NCBI RefSeq assembly: GCF_905163445.1
Contig: NC_053184.1
Coordinates: 12,896,001 to 12,960,000 of the forward strand
Origin: Pararge aegeria
Taxonomy: Eukaryota; Arthropoda; Insecta; Lepidoptera; Nymphalidae
DNA: 64,000 bases
Direction of reading: 5' to 3'
A model generated the notes under the pieces. That model did no database searches. It was given only the letters and a program-made list of their open reading frames with translations, and was not told where the DNA came from. A program made the translations under genes and the position numbers. The stretch's first letter is position 1, and every line of letters starts with the position of its first letter. This document shows positions 43,841-57,416 of the stretch, piece after piece.

Positions 43841-44169
43841 TAGCTCGTAAGCAATTTTCAATTTTCCCTCGGGAGCTGCTTAAGGAATCGGGATAGAAGG
43901 TAGCCTATGTTCTTTTCCATGTCAAAGGTTAACCTTTTCAAAACAGATTTTTATTTAATTTTTGTCTCCGGGAAACGGGATGGAAATTTTACTTCATAGC
44001 TCCGTTGAATTTAAATCGATTTTGATAAAGTGTATACTATCAAGCATGTTTTGTCTAATTTTAATGAAGATCTGATAAATATTGTCGGAGATAAAGGACA
44101 TTACTCTTCACAGATACCAGCAAGTCGCAAGGCATACCTATAGTACAACGATCGAATGCATGCGTACAA

Positions 44170-44740
44170 TCTTACTAATATTATAAATGCGAAAGTTTGT
44201 GAGGATGGATGTATGGATGGATGGTTTATGTGTATATATACTATGGTTTTCTGAAAATTTGCTGAAATATAAAGATGTTTTTTTTAGAAAATACCGACTT
44301 AAAGTTTCATGTTTAAAATAATCATGATTATCTACAAAAGAATTCGCGAGTCTTACTATCATGGTTCAGTCACAATAACTGCTTTTTCTATAATTTTTCG
44401 TTCAAACACGGGTAAAGGTATTCGTAAGTTGTTGACATTCCTATCATGATAATAATCCTTATCCAAATAAATAGTTTTATAAATATTCATTTTTGATTAT
44501 AAACCTGCAAATTCCATTTTAAATTATTCAAATTGAACCTATCGCTTAGAAGTCGCGACGGGTATCGAAACGCAGAAAGCAAGAAAAATTCAGCGGGCCG
44601 CCCGGTCGCGAATAACATAGTTTAGAAATAAAACTGGACCTGGTAGGTAGCGCTGCAATTCGTTTCTAGGTATTTTTAAGATATTAAAACCTATAATAAC
44701 CGATTCGGTGCAGACGAAGTTGCGCGGGTCAGCCGTGTAC
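44170..44740 (+). mobile_element. Helitron-like element, 3' end degraded
   Basis: It starts TCTTACTAATATTATAAATG after an A, the standard 5' end of lepidopteran non-autonomous Helitrons. A degenerate 3' end (GCAGACGAAGTTGCGCGGGT) lies at 44711-44730, but the CTAG is mutated. A 60-codon minus-strand open frame at 44590-44772 overlaps this end and is treated as chance. Confidence 0.5.
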
Positions 44741-47700
44741 CAGTACCAGTCTGCCGTATTTTCAGGGGACATACTTAATTATAATAAAAAAATGTGCCAA
44801 ATCAACATTTATTAATACGGAAAATTATTATTGTATTAGTGCCCACTGGTAGTACAACTGGTAAGTGGCAGTGTAATTAACTTCTTTGCTTAGTTTAGAG
44901 ATTTAAGTAGCACATAATTAGCATAACATTAATGATTCTTCTGTTCTCATTGTAGTACGTGTAATGTACTTATTAGGATAGGCATTTGCCCATCCCAGCT
45001 ACTTACTTTTTCTTTTAAAATAAATATGACTCTATGGTAAACAATCAATGTTATTTTTTTATTTATATTTCTCAAAACTATATTTAATTTGTTTTGGGAC
45101 AGTCATTCAAAATATTTACAACTTTATAAAAAATAATTTACCATATTCCAGTGTGTGATTTTCGTGTTTCTAACATATAAATTTCGAGCTCTTACTACTA
45201 GCACCCTCTGAAAGTAAATACATGCACAGATTTGAAGAGAATTCTGCAGTTAAAGCCTCGAGGCAATTAGCCGATTCTTTGGAGTTGCGCATCTATCTCT
45301 ATGATATTTCTGTAGCTTATACGTAGGTACTTTCCGCGATTTAATAACAGCCACTAGATGCTATCACTAGAGAACAAGGAAGTTCGAAAATACTTCTACC
45401 ATTAATTTAAATTCCCACCATTAATGTAAATTAACCGCATTTCCTTAAAACATCATATGAATGAATGACATCTACTATAGGACCTACCTACTTACGAGTC
45501 AATTGCTCGTGAGGTTATTAGGTTCGCATTTTAAGTGTCGATTTCTTAGTACTCCGGTTAGACTAGGTAAGGGTAATAATACCATTGTAATATAGAGATT
45601 ATAAGGAACAAAACAACGTGCGATTCATTAATGTGCATCACAATTTTTAGTGGGCCTGTTCCCCATACAAAAACGATTGGCTCCATTGTGGAAAGTCCTA
45701 TTACTAGTGATGACGTCAATAAAAAACTTGTTATGCTTGCATTCTATATAGTTTAATATATTTTGTATAATTATTAGATTAGATAGACAATTTTACTTAA
45801 TGTAATATATCATTCATTATTATAGAGATACAGGATCATATTATTTAAAATAGGTAAAAATACAATTCAGTTACAAAAAATACTCAGCTAAGGCTAAAGG
45901 GTTGGGACAGTAAGTACCTACTAAAAACGAATAACACAGTTAAGTTATTGAATAAAGCAAGGAAATCCGTTAAAATTAAATCGATCATACTACCTTATAC
46001 TTAATCGATTTCATTTTAACTGATCGTACTGTGATATTGTATTGTTTTTCGGTGAATTAATTGTTCCTGAACCCCAAAGCGCGATAGGTTATACTAGAGG
46101 TAGTTACTTTAAGAATTTGTACTGCGTATAAAAAGTATAAAGTTCGTAGCTTCCCTTAAAATCGGAATTAAGTACATAATCATGGTGAGTACGTGCACCA
46201 TGGGGCTTGCTATGCGTAACATTTAATGACAAGATTTGGCACATTATAAAATAGTAGGTGTTAGGTAGGTATATTCATCTAAAACAGCCGAGTCAGAATA
46301 GGTTTAGACTTTATAAAGCAATATAATATCGGACTATGTAAATTATATAAATAATGTAAGCACTTACATCTTCGTAAAGCAATATTGTTACAAATATAAT
46401 AATATATTATCTATCTATTGGCCACTACAAGAATATATCTTTGTTTTTAAAAACATGTACTTAAAAATCAATTCATTATTTTAAACAAGTTACGCATGAA
46501 CTTGTTCTATGTAATGTATATTATATAAATATAATTTTCATAAACGTAATAAAATAAACAATCTTAAATTCGAGAAACAGTTGTAATCATCACTCACATA
46601 ACATCTACTCATAAAAGTTTGCTAAGTAACAATAATGTGATATAAATAAATAAATAAATAAAATAAAATTGTTGGTAGACACTTCAAAAATTATATTAAA
46701 TTCATAAAAGCACCGAGAGAGCGTAACATCCAGGAAGCACCAAAATCGGTAAAGTTATAGACGCTGCTAGTAGAAGTGGATAACCAGGCCTTCACAACCT
46801 TTTTGAGCTCGCGGCGCCCTTACAAGTTTGGATTTTAGTCACGGTGCGGCGCTTGAGCATTAACCTAGCTAGTTGAAATAGATAGGTAGTGATAGAACTA
46901 GTTGGCTAGGCAGATAGGTAAGTCTCACATAACCTCCGTCCTGCCCAAGAGTCGGAGGTAGCAATAAAGCTTTCCACCCCGCCAAAAAAAAAAAAAAAAA
47001 GGTACGTACAAAAAGTAAAAATCCACATTATGATACTAGCCCATAAATGCGATGGCTGAGCTTAGTGATCTCCACAATATTTTCAAAGCGTAAGACAAGC
47101 TGCGACTTCGCTTGACAGATTATTTTTGTTGAATTGTTTGAAGTTCTTTCTATGGCGCCCCAGGTCAGGAAATCCTGGTATACGTAAAGCTCACATGATT
47201 TAATGTACCTATGCGTTCAACTGAGTTGGACCGGCGAGATTTAACTATAGACACGTGTTTGCGCGCGCAGAAGACTCTATTTTCTATGCCCGTTTCAAAA
47301 GCACTAGCTTAATATCGGGGGTGTACGGACTAATATGCTGTTATTCCCACCGTCGCCGTTAATTAAGGTCCGAGAATAGTATCTTAAGAGGCACCCGTAT
47401 TTTTTTTTTAATCGATAGACCAGCTCTTGATCCGAAGATAAGTGATGATGCGGCCTAGGATGGAGCGTGCTTGCCCAGGAGATGCCTATTCACTCTTGAT
47501 TTGAACAGAACCATAGTATAGGTATCGGGGAAGACGGAAACCGGAAGGTCATTTCAAATCTTTACGGTTCGAATTAGGAACGAGGAAGCAATAAGTGCCC
47601 CTAATGCTCAAGAGAGTTATGCCGGGGAGTGCGGGTTTTAATCCAAAACGAAAATGTTAACTAGAAAACACGTTTTGATATCAGGAAAAAACAATTAGGG

Positions 47701-50079
47701 ATTGAGTAGGTATTTTGGAACCTGATTTACATAGTTTTAAATAACTCTAGACGATTCCAGTAAAAATGACCGATGACGAAAAAATGAATGTTAAAATGAC
47801 GATATGTACCTAAATTAATATTTTTGTGTTATACTTCCTTTCGAATTATGAAAATCAGATGGGAGTAAATTAATCCAAATGTACACAGGAAAGGATATGT
47901 GGCCAAATTAAATATCTTCATTAGAGCAATTTTATAACGAAAATGTTAAATTCGTAAACAGCACAAGAGCTTTATAATAAACTTCGCAATTCGTTCTTCA
48001 CTAACCAGTCGCCAGTGTGAATGATTTATAAGTGGCAGCGGAACATAATGATTATTCAGGTATATTGATAAAAATCATCTTATTCACGATGCTTTCTAGC
48101 GCCACGATTATGCTAACTTCTTTTGATATTTAGCAGGCAACAACTCATATTGTAACCGACTACAAGAGGGTAATGGGTGATTTATGCTCAAACTGGCGAG
48201 AACGAACCGTGCGCCGTACGAGATATTTTTGTAGGCGCTGAAGCTCGGACACAGATAATATTCGTGATGTTAAGTAAAGGATCCGTGTTCGTCCGTGTCT
48301 CGCACGGGGCACAACCCTTTCACGCCACGGACTAGCATAATTCATCCTTAATGTGTTTCATTTAATATATGTATCTACTACATTATAGCAAAGGTACAAT
48401 ACATATTCATACAAGAGATCCAGATTTATAACGCCCCAGAGGAAACTAGAAACTGATAGTAAAAATAAACTTAAACTCGGAATGAACTTTTCCAATCTGG
48501 ATCTGTACTTTGGACACTGCATCATTTGATTAAATAGATCCATAGTGGAGTTGAAGATATCTACTTTATCTAAACTATGTAACTTTGCTACGATTACTGA
48601 ACATTATTCGCATAACATGCGTATCTATATGCTAAATAGATAAAATTTTGTCTACATATAAAGGAACGACACAAGGCTAAAAAATTACAGTTTCTAGTTA
48701 TTTGAGAAAATATTAAACTTGTGCACTGCTAAATAGTAAAGGGTTGCGGTTATAGTTTTCTCGCTATTTTGTATACTAGTACCCGTAGCAATAAAATAAA
48801 CACTTAGTAGCTAAATATTCATTTCACTTAAAAAAACCTTGTCATGTATTATCTAAGTAAGTAGAGGCAATTTTCTATTAAAAAATCTGGTAAAACGAGT
48901 GATATTTTTCGTTTGTAAAGTACTACAACATTATTGCTACTAAATATAAAAAAACGTGAAAATCGGTCCAGAACAGTAACTTTTTATGCTTTTTGACAAT
49001 ATTTAAAAGGTTTTATTGTGTTTACTATATATTTAGTTTCCTTCTGTGAGCTCATCAGAATGCTGCTGACGTTTTTATTTCCCCAATTTCAATCTTCTGA
49101 ATAGGTACTCTTTGAAGGACTTTCGGCTTTTTAAAAATTAAAATTACATGGCTCTTTAAACATTGATTCAAGTCTAGATTTACTTTAAGACTATATGTAG
49201 GTGGAAGGGTAAATGCGCCTTTAAAATAAATATAATATTCATAACCTAAAACTACCAAATAGATGGTTTGAAAGATGATCTCTCATTTATCTAGACTACC
49301 AAAATACAATATTTCAGAGCCAATTCCTATGTACAATTTTAGTTATGCGGTTATGCACAAGACCGGTAACTTTGATGGCTTTTATATCTGAAACCTGACA
49401 CTTTGGAGACAATTTAGTGTTAAAATACTGAGCAACTGCAACTTTGTAAAAATAATAATATGGTGTTAGGTGGAAACTACCAGACACATGACTATAATAT
49501 TCAAACCCTCATTTGACTCAGTTAAATAATATAACTAACAGAACTTAATACATTTAATCTAAATACTTTATTCTAAATTTGTATGATTATAACATGAGAT
49601 ACTTGACTTGGGGTTTTTATCAGTGTTATTGGCAGTACTTTTGTTATGAGAAGCTGCTGATAATAAAGCGATTGGTCTAAATATAACATTTTATGTAACT
49701 TATATTAAAATGTTACTGATTTATCTGCCACTGCAGAAAAGAATTAACTCTATAAAGTTAAATAATAATGTAAAACGTTTTTGTAGTTATATCTAACTTA
49801 TGGTCAATAAATAATATGGAATGATAAGTTTGTGCATTTAGTATACCTACTATTATTTAAAACAAATTAAATTTTAATGTTTAAGTTAGTAAAATTTTCA
49901 TAAATGTAAATTGTATATGAAAATACCATCCAAAAAATATAGTTAATCTGAAAACTTTGGTATAAAGAAACAATATTATAATTAAATAACATAAACATTA
50001 ATCCTTTTAACCTATTATTACAACATATTATTTATACTTAAAAATAAAATTGTAACACCAAATTCAAAATTTCTGTGCC
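44741..50079. other. Intergenic stretch without a recognised gene
   Basis: It is AT-rich and contains no conserved coding exon. Contents are an ATAA/AATA simple repeat near 46640-46670, an A run at about 46984-47000 and a LINE-like repeat at 47405-47640. The small minus-strand frames at 48160-48345, 48358-48543 and 49055-49258 show no domain. Confidence 0.5.
47405..47640. repeat. Dispersed LINE-like repeat
   Basis: The phrases GGATGGAGCGTGCTTGCCCA, GATGCCTATTCACTCTTGA and GGAACGAGGAAGCAATAAG resemble a repeat seen very widely in lepidopteran genomes. The class is uncertain. Confidence 0.45.
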
Positions 50080-50085
50080 TTTATT
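50080..50085 (-). terminator. Polyadenylation signal of the cytochrome b561 gene
   Basis: TTTATT (AATAAA on the minus strand), about 195 bases past the stop codon. Confidence 0.4.
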
Positions 50086-50279
50086 GGAAAACAATCAATA
50101 AAATATTTATTTCTTGTTACACAATGTTGTATTTGTACACATATAAAATACCTTGAGAATATTTATTCTTAGCATCTTTTTAAAATTTCAATAAAAACAG
50201 ATATTGCAAAAATAGCACATGGAAGGTTTTGCAAAAAGCTAGGGTTTTTGTAATATTTGCCTCGTTTTATAATATGAAG

Positions 50280-52066
50280 TTAGTTATTTGAGTAGCCAAG
50301 TCTCTCCTTCAAGCGAAAATAAACCTTAAGGCATGGACGTAATACAGTCAAGGTCATTATGATGAGAACTAGCATAAGACATGTGTATTTCAAAACTTCA
50401 CCAAAAGACCACCATTTAGAGAAATTTCCAAGTATGATTGTTATAGTACCCAAACAAAATGTAACCAGACCGACAGATGCATGGAGTAATTTCATATAGA
50501 TAGGAGCTATATAGTCTTTTATTTTAAGACTGTAAAGTGCACCTAGGCCACCAAAACTAGTGAAACAAACAAATACTAAAGCAGCCAAACCAAATTTAGC
50601 ATGTAGGCTTTGAAAATGATATTTGTCATTAATAATTTTATTTGTAAGTATGACTAGAAATCCAACTAAAATGATGAAACCTGCTAGTAATTGAAGAACC
50701 CAGTGGCGAGCACTTCGTAGCCTGATTGGCATCCACTCTGTAGCTAAATCTCCTGGAGTGACAGCGTTTATTGCGGAAGTCATCAGAATTAACCACTGGA
50801 ATGATAATAATTCAAGATAAGATACATAGGTCAAAAACTAAGCACTTTTTTTTAATGTTTATGTTTTGATAAGATGTATTTAGATAAGCTATACAGTTGA
50901 CACATGATCCTTTTTTGGTTCAGCCTTTAATGCTATCTTAATATATTATATAAATCTCCTGTCACGATGTTTGTCCGCGATGGACTCCTAAACTACTTAA
51001 CCGATTTTAAATTAAATTGGCACACCGTAAGCAGTCTGGTCCAACTTAAGAGATAGGATAGCATAGATCTTTAATTATAGTCTCAATTTTATTTTATTGC
51101 AAATTATTTGTCTATAATTAATTTACAGTCACATGTTTTATATATATACTACTATACTCATTTAAGGCTTAGCGATACTGAATACTTTAAAAACAAAATC
51201 AAACGCAGACGAAGTCGCGGGTAAGGGCTAGTATTATATATAGAACCTTCATAATTCTTCAATGCAGGTCATATGTGTTCAATCACAATATGTTTTTGTA
51301 AAAACTTGCACTGAAGGTATTGAAGCTTGTTGAAACTTATGAGTAATAACACCAGTTTCCTAACACTGTTTATGAAAATTTCTTAGCAGAAAAACAGAAA
51401 CATTGAACATAGTTAAACGAGAAGGATCAAAGCGTTCAAATAATCTCAGGTCATTCAGGGCCTTACAGAGAAATGTGGTGTAAAATCGCAATAGTCAGGA
51501 AGTGTTTTTACAATCTCTGACATTTTAAAGGTACTGTTAGTTTAAGTGTGACAAAACACTGCATAACTATTGCAACACTATGCGTCATTTATTTTTAAGA
51601 CTGTAAATGTCACAAAACTTCCTGAATGTGGGTTGGATCCTTTTTGTTTAGCTATATGCCAATTATATATCTAATTTTTTATGCCAAAATAAAAAACAAG
51701 GTACAACTGGCGGTATTAATCAAGTTTACCCAACTATAACTGTGCAACAATGCATTTGCTTTCAAATATTGCTTTCATTGAGAATACATACAGGTACGCA
51801 TATCTTCCAAATACTACTAAGTAATATTTACTTACCCCTAGAGCCATTAACGTGGGATGGAATGAGAAAAGGGTTGCGCCATCCTTGAAGCAACAGTAAA
51901 GTATTATTCCAATAAAAATTAATGCACATATGTTACTGACAAGGTTTAAATAACTTGGCCTCGGGGTATTACTCGGTGGAACCAGGTGAGAAGATTCCGA
52001 GGTCCTATCTACTGGAGGCATTTCAGTTAGATTTGCTCTGCTCTCGCTGCACTCCGCTTTCATCAC
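50280..52066 (-). CDS. Cytochrome b561 domain protein, CYB561D2-like
   Basis: Di-heme transmembrane electron carrier of the cytochrome b561 family; relatives move electrons from cytosolic ascorbate to an acceptor across an internal or plasma membrane. Exons: 52066-51836 and 50795-50280 (GT-AG, phase 0), about 248 residues against about 220 in vertebrate CYB561D2. A polar 40-residue N-terminus is followed by six membrane spans. The four heme-ligand histidines of the family are visible: H70 in FSFHPTLMALG, H108 in SARHWVLQLLAG, H142 in SLHAKFGL and H182 in LLHASVGL. The junction joins HPTLMALG to WLILMTSAINAV, in line with the family. MM at the start gives two possible starts; I keep the first. 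The intron holds a complete Helitron-like element (50936-51231). Confidence 0.92.
50936..51231 (+). mobile_element. Complete non-autonomous Helitron
   Basis: It begins TC (50936) after a host A and ends CTAG (51228-51231) before a host T, the textbook Helitron target A^T. The 5' end continues with ATATTATATAAATCTCCTGT and the 3' end reads GACGAAGTCGCGGGTAAGGG before the CTAG. It is 296 bp, non-coding, and sits in the intron of the cytochrome b561 gene. Confidence 0.8.
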
Positions 52067-54863
52067 AATTTAGAATATTAATGAGTTAACCCGCTGCGCA
52101 CAATATTCTAATGTTCACTTCTCGTACCGCTTATCGAGCGTTCAACTCGTTCTTCATTTAAATTAAGTATATTTATTACTTTGCTCTATGCTCCAATCTA
52201 TAATCTTAATTCTCCAGAAAGGAATAGGCACAAAGCGAAAATTCCATTCCAACACAAATGTCATTTGTCAAAACAAAGGTTAGGGGTCTGTGGTCAACAT
52301 CACAGAACTTAATCTATTTTTTCTCAAATGTTTTTATTTATTTTTATTTACTTGTTTTTCTCTTAATTTTAAGCGTTCTACTAAAAAGTAATGAGAAGAT
52401 TGTTACCATTAAAATAGGACAGGTTAGTCCAATATTAATAAATAGCGCTGGATAAGCAACGGTGTTCTAAGTCACTTAATAAGACGGCTGCCCAGCTTTG
52501 GAACTATGAAAGTGGATTTTGCATCCATCAGTTTTAGCTCCTATCACTCACAAAGTAGAGTATTCTCAAAAGTAGGATTTAAAATCACATTCTGAGTCCT
52601 TCCTATGCAGTAGGTTATCCAAGAAAATTTCGAACAATTTTTATTTTGTTCTACCGTTGAAACCCTCACGTATGTTATGTTTCGGCATCGTTAAACCTTA
52701 AGCGAAGATTTCGCTGATGTCTATTGTGGAGTTCTATCTTATCAGATCTACACGAAATTGGTAAAACATGGCAAGGCCTATGTCCTACAGTCATCGGTTG
52801 AAGTAATGATGAAGATGATAAAGAAAAAAAAATGTATTTTGAATAAGTGTAACGGACTTATTGAACTGTAATTTCATCTACTATGCGTCCCCTAACTAAA
52901 AGCCGCAAAAGATATTTGATGAAAAACATTAAATAATAAATCAGTTATGTACTGCTGTTCTATTTTTACTATCAATACCCATCACCTAAAGCTATGAAGT
53001 AGCAAACAAACTAACAAAATGTCTTCTTCGTTAGCCATCTGAACCACTGCCACAACTCGTAATTGAAATTATAATATTAAACATTAATTTCTGTTCAAGC
53101 GGCGTTAAATAAAGTCACAAAAAAATAATGACAATTATGTGGAATAAACAAATCTACGATTAGACATCACTATATCATTGAATTGAATAGGACAAACGTC
53201 AAAATGTATCTTCTGTCTCAGATTTTTGACTTTAAATGAAAGAGAAAGATAAAACTCGAGCAGGTTGAGACTTGTCCGCTTTTCAAACTGGTTGCTGTCA
53301 TCCTTTACTTGTTGTTTTTTTTTTGTATTGTTTTGTCGAGATGAAGCAAATAATAACGTGTTGAATCACTCGTCAGTTGTGCGTTGTAAGTTTGAACTGT
53401 GAAGTAGTTTTTGTGTGTAGCTCCCGTGCGAGAAGTTTCATGTGTTTTATAAAATATTTTTATGTGATTGAGAATTACTGTGGGTTTCAGTTTCTGGAAC
53501 ACTGTGCTAAAAGTTTATAGTGAATAAATAATACTAGCCAACTATGATATGGTATGTAGAAGTATTAACTATTTATTATATTCTAGGCTTAGTAAATTAT
53601 CTAATGTGTATTCTCTCTAGAATATTAATATAGTATATTTATATAATTATTGACTTGCCTTTAAAAAAAAAAATAACTAAAGCTTCAAAAACTGAATAAC
53701 TTAAAAAAAATACCTACGTCACTACGTTATTACAACTAACTGCAGAATAGCAGAAGTTAACTTAACTTTTGGAAAGTATGCAATGGATTATTTTTTTTAT
53801 TACTGTTTTTCCATTAAAGTCAGTTTCATTCTCAAGATTCAAACTTCCATTTTGATGAGACCAACTATCATCCACCACCTCAAATATTGATATTTATTTT
53901 GATGTTATAATCCCATAACTTTAAAAGTTTTTTTTAAATTGTAATAATATCTAATTTTAGTCCTTATGATTTTTAACTAATGTATGTAGTTTTTATTATT
54001 CTTTTAAAAAAAGATTTTCAAGGTTTACTTTTCTTTATATATTTTGTAAGTAGTTGCCGCCAGGCTCACGCCTGTAGTAATGAGTCTGATTTTATATACT
54101 TATTTAGTATTTAAAAATAAAATATGTTTATAACAAACATAACAACAAAGAACCTGCTACATGATCAGTTACTTAGTCGTACTCTATATAATTGAAAATA
54201 TTTTAATTATTTTAAATAATATTGGTGTGTAATTGCACCCTTGTCAGTAATTTTCCAATTAGTAATGAGTCAAGTTGTCGTACTAAACTGACAAATAGCT
54301 AGACCAAATTCTATTTGACTTCTTTAGTGAATTGCTCAGTAAAAGGAGGGTATTTTTCCCTACACTTTCTTAAAAAAAAGTTTTTGTTGTCAATATTGGA
54401 GAAGTACTAATGCCGTGATTATTTCTGCCGCAATGCAACATTGCTGTGTTCCCTTCTGAAGAGCGTAGTTGCTTAGCATCAATGCCTCAGCTTAATGACC
54501 ACAGGGTAGCACTTTGTAGGATTTGTTTTTTAGATACCCTGTGAAGTGTTGGGTCTGTTTATAGGCAATGGTTTTTACATTTAAAATAAGCCACAATGAA
54601 GTGTTTTACTTTAAAAACAATTTAAAAATTAAAAATTTATTTTTATTTATTCAACTTATTAGGAATGTACAAAAAATAAGATTTTTCAAATCAAGCCAAT
54701 CTAATTTATGTAGATCTTGCCATTTGAAGCATTCTGCTTGGACATAGTTACGAAGATTATGTAAAATTAGAGTATCTCACAATCACGTTGCGGGAGGGAA
54801 GTGTACGACTATCAGTAAGATACCCGTACGGCTGATACGCCATAAATGCTATAATTCCAGATT
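52067..54863. other. Intergenic stretch left of the tandem duplication
   Basis: No conserved gene is seen. The first part holds the promoter of the cytochrome b561 gene. A plus-strand open frame at 52258-52455 is hydrophobic but AT-driven and not convincing. A possible transcription start with a short first exon around 53372-53551 is discussed under findings. A fragment of the repeat seen at 8313 lies at 54405-54560. Confidence 0.45.
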
Positions 54864-55079
54864 TCATTATGAGTTACCACTTACGATCCATAGGCAATGC
54901 GTGTCAAACCTCGAGCTAGAGCTAGAATAAGGTCAGAATGTCTCACAGAAAGAGAAAGACACGTTTTTTTGCATAGTCGTAGTTTAGGAGCCTGGGATAG
55001 TACAAATTGAACGAAGTTGCGGGTATCAACTAGTGTTTGTTAATAATATAGTCCATTCTACCCATTAATACCTACAGTT

Positions 55080-55530
55080 TTTTGGTAGTAACAATAATAT
55101 GTTTATTAGAAGTTAAAATTAACTTGTGAAGTTTACTAGGCTACATAAAATAATAATTCATTCAAGGGTCTTTGTTTATTATTTTATAACAAATTACCAA
55201 ATGAAATAGTAGAGATGTCATTCCACAAGTTCAAATTTTATATAAATTGTAAGCTTAATGAAAGATCTTATTATAATATTAAGGATTACTTAAATGATAA
55301 AAAAGCTTGGGTGTGAATTGCTCTAACTTCATAGCTAAATATTAATTGACTGGTGATAGCAAAAAAAAAAACTACTCGGCTAAATTTGTTGTGGGCTCTT
55401 CTTAGAGCAGGGCGCGTTTGGAACTCTCGTAGTCTTTAGGTTTAAGTTGGCGAACGAAGTTATCACCATAACTGCATAGTTATGTAAACATAAAATATGT
55501 ATGAACGCTTCATAAGTGAAGTTGAACTTA
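55080..55530 (+). mobile_element. CR1-like LINE 3' end in duplication copy 1
   Basis: It is homologous to 7424-7830 (ACTAGGCTACATAAAATAAT, ACAAATTACCAAATGAAATA, GATAAAAAAGCTTGGGTGTG and the GTTGTGGGCTCTTCTTAGAG 3' UTR). Frameshifts disable the reverse-transcriptase tail. Confidence 0.7.
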
Positions 55531-55764
55531 TTTGGAATTCATATAAACCAAGACGGAAAAATGAAAGGTGACAATATTAATGCAAGTTATTCTTATGAAT
55601 TTATTATGTGCACGCAATTGTAAAAATGGAGCCCTGTAAGAGAAACGGCGGGTGCTCCATGTATTAGTGGAACCTGAACATCATTAAGAATTTAAAATGA
55701 AGGTATGAAATGTGGATAAGGGACCTTATCACAAGAGTCCAATACAATATCATGTGGATACTCC

Positions 55765-56125
55765 TTTTTTTTTACAAGTCTAAAAGTGAGCCCAATCTCA
55801 CCCGATGGTAACTGATGATTCAGTCACTTACGTAGTTATTACGTGAGTGGATTCAGTCTAACAACGGCAGCAGGCTAATCTGTTAGAAGTATGGCTATAT
55901 GGTATATTAAGCCCATACCCCTATGGTTTCGACGCGACATCGTACTGGAACGCTAAATCGCTTGGCGGCACGACTTTGTCGGAAGATTGGTCACTAGCCA
56001 TGCCAAAAGAATCCCACCAGACCAAAGAATATCCAGCAATAAATTCCCAAATCAACTGCCGGAAATTGAACCCGGGATCTCCGTTTTAAAAACCAAAACG
56101 CTCACCGCTGCACCACGGAGGTAAT
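55765..56125 (-). repeat. SINE family C in duplication copy 1
   Basis: This is the most complete family C copy. On the minus strand the tRNA-like head reads CCTCCGTGGTGCAGCGGTGA, with the B box GGGTTCAATTTCC; the tail with an A run (T run on the plus strand at 55767-55774) is at the left. Confidence 0.8.
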
Positions 56126-56965
56126 CGAAAAGACTAACGTCACGTCGTCTCGAAGACTGACTGTTATAATGGGAGTACAAACTACAACCTTACTTACTTA
56201 CCTACAACTACAAACTTACATTTGAACTGAAAGGCGGTTATTACACCAAAAAAAAAAACATTTTCAAGAAGGTTTGACGTTAATGCATTTAATAGTATTA
56301 GAGCTTTTCGTGGCAGAGCTTTGCCGGGGAAGTATCGCCATGCTTATTTCTGCCGCTAAGTAGCATTACTGCTGCACAAAAAATGCTTGACGTTGGTTAA
56401 AAAAATGCTTTTTCAAATATTCCGGTTTTAAGTTCCAATTCAAAGTACATTAGAGAATTATCGAAAATCTACCCTTGTTCGGAAAATAGCCGAGCCGAGA
56501 TCAGATTATATATCTAGTGAAGTTGAAAATGAAAAAATACAAAGTCTAGTTATTACTACCGAAAAAATATTTTTATCAAGTTACCGACATAGCCGATTTT
56601 AGTCTTGACGGAACTTTTATTGACTAAGAAAAATTTTTACACAATTAATCAGCTATTTATTAGCAACACCCCACCCCATTCGATAAAGAAAGTTTTTGAA
56701 TTTTCTAGCCATTTGGAGTAAGAGATTCGTCAAGTCGTCCGTCAGTCATTCATTATGAGTTACCACTTACGATCCATAGGCAATGCGTGTCAAACCTCGA
56801 GCTAGAGCTAGAATAAGGTCAGAATGTCTCACAGAAAGAGAAAGACACGTTTTTTTGCATAGTCGTAGTTTAGGAGCCTGGGATAGTACAAATCGAACGA
56901 AGTTGCGGGTATCAACTAGTGTTTGTTAATAATATAGTCCATTCTACCCATTAATACCTACAGTT

Positions 56966-57416
56966 TTTTGGTAGTAACAATAATATGTTTATTAGAAGTT
57001 AAAATTAACTTGTGAAGTTTACTAGGCTACATAAAATAATAATTCATTCAAGGGTCTTTGTTTATTATTTTATAACAAATTACCAAATGAAATAGTAGAG
57101 ATGTCATTCCACAAGTTCAAATTTTATATAAATTGTAAGCTTAATGAAAGATCTTATTATAATATTAAGGATTACTTAAATGATAAAAAAGCTTGGGTGT
57201 GAATTGCTCTAACTTCATAGCTAAATATTAATTGACTGGTGATAGCAAAAAAAAAAACTACTCGGCTAAATTTGTTGTGGGCTCTTCTTAGAGCAGGGCG
57301 CGTTTGGAACTCTCGTAGTCTTTAGGTTTAAGTTGGCGAACGAAGTTATCACCATAACTGCATAGTTATGTAAACATAAAATATGTATGAACGCTTCATA
57401 AGTGAAGTTGAACTTA
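56966..57416 (+). mobile_element. CR1-like LINE 3' end in duplication copy 2
   Basis: Duplicate of 55080-55530 at offset 1,886. Confidence 0.7.

Larger units (their letters stand above)
42424..44110 (-). mobile_element. Helitron-like element split by two MITEs
   Basis: The minus-strand 3' end is at the left: CTAG at 42425-42428 next to GCGGGTATTAG, with the host T after it. The body resumes at about 43850-44110 with GGGATAGAAGGTAGCCTATG, which fits minus-orientation Helitron text. Between the two parts lie two other elements (42511-43339 and 43426-43840). The 5' terminus is not visible. Joining the parts into one element is inference. Confidence 0.5.

Noticed and set aside
44590..44772. 60-codon minus-strand frame with a WYWYTADP-type start
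   Set aside because: It overlaps the degraded 3' end of a Helitron-like element and has no homologue I know.
48160..48345. 61-codon Arg-rich minus-strand frame
   Set aside because: No domain, no splice context and repeat-rich surroundings.
52258..52455. 65-codon hydrophobic frame next to the cytochrome b561 promoter
   Set aside because: The hydrophobicity comes from T-rich DNA (Phe/Leu codons). There is no supporting feature.
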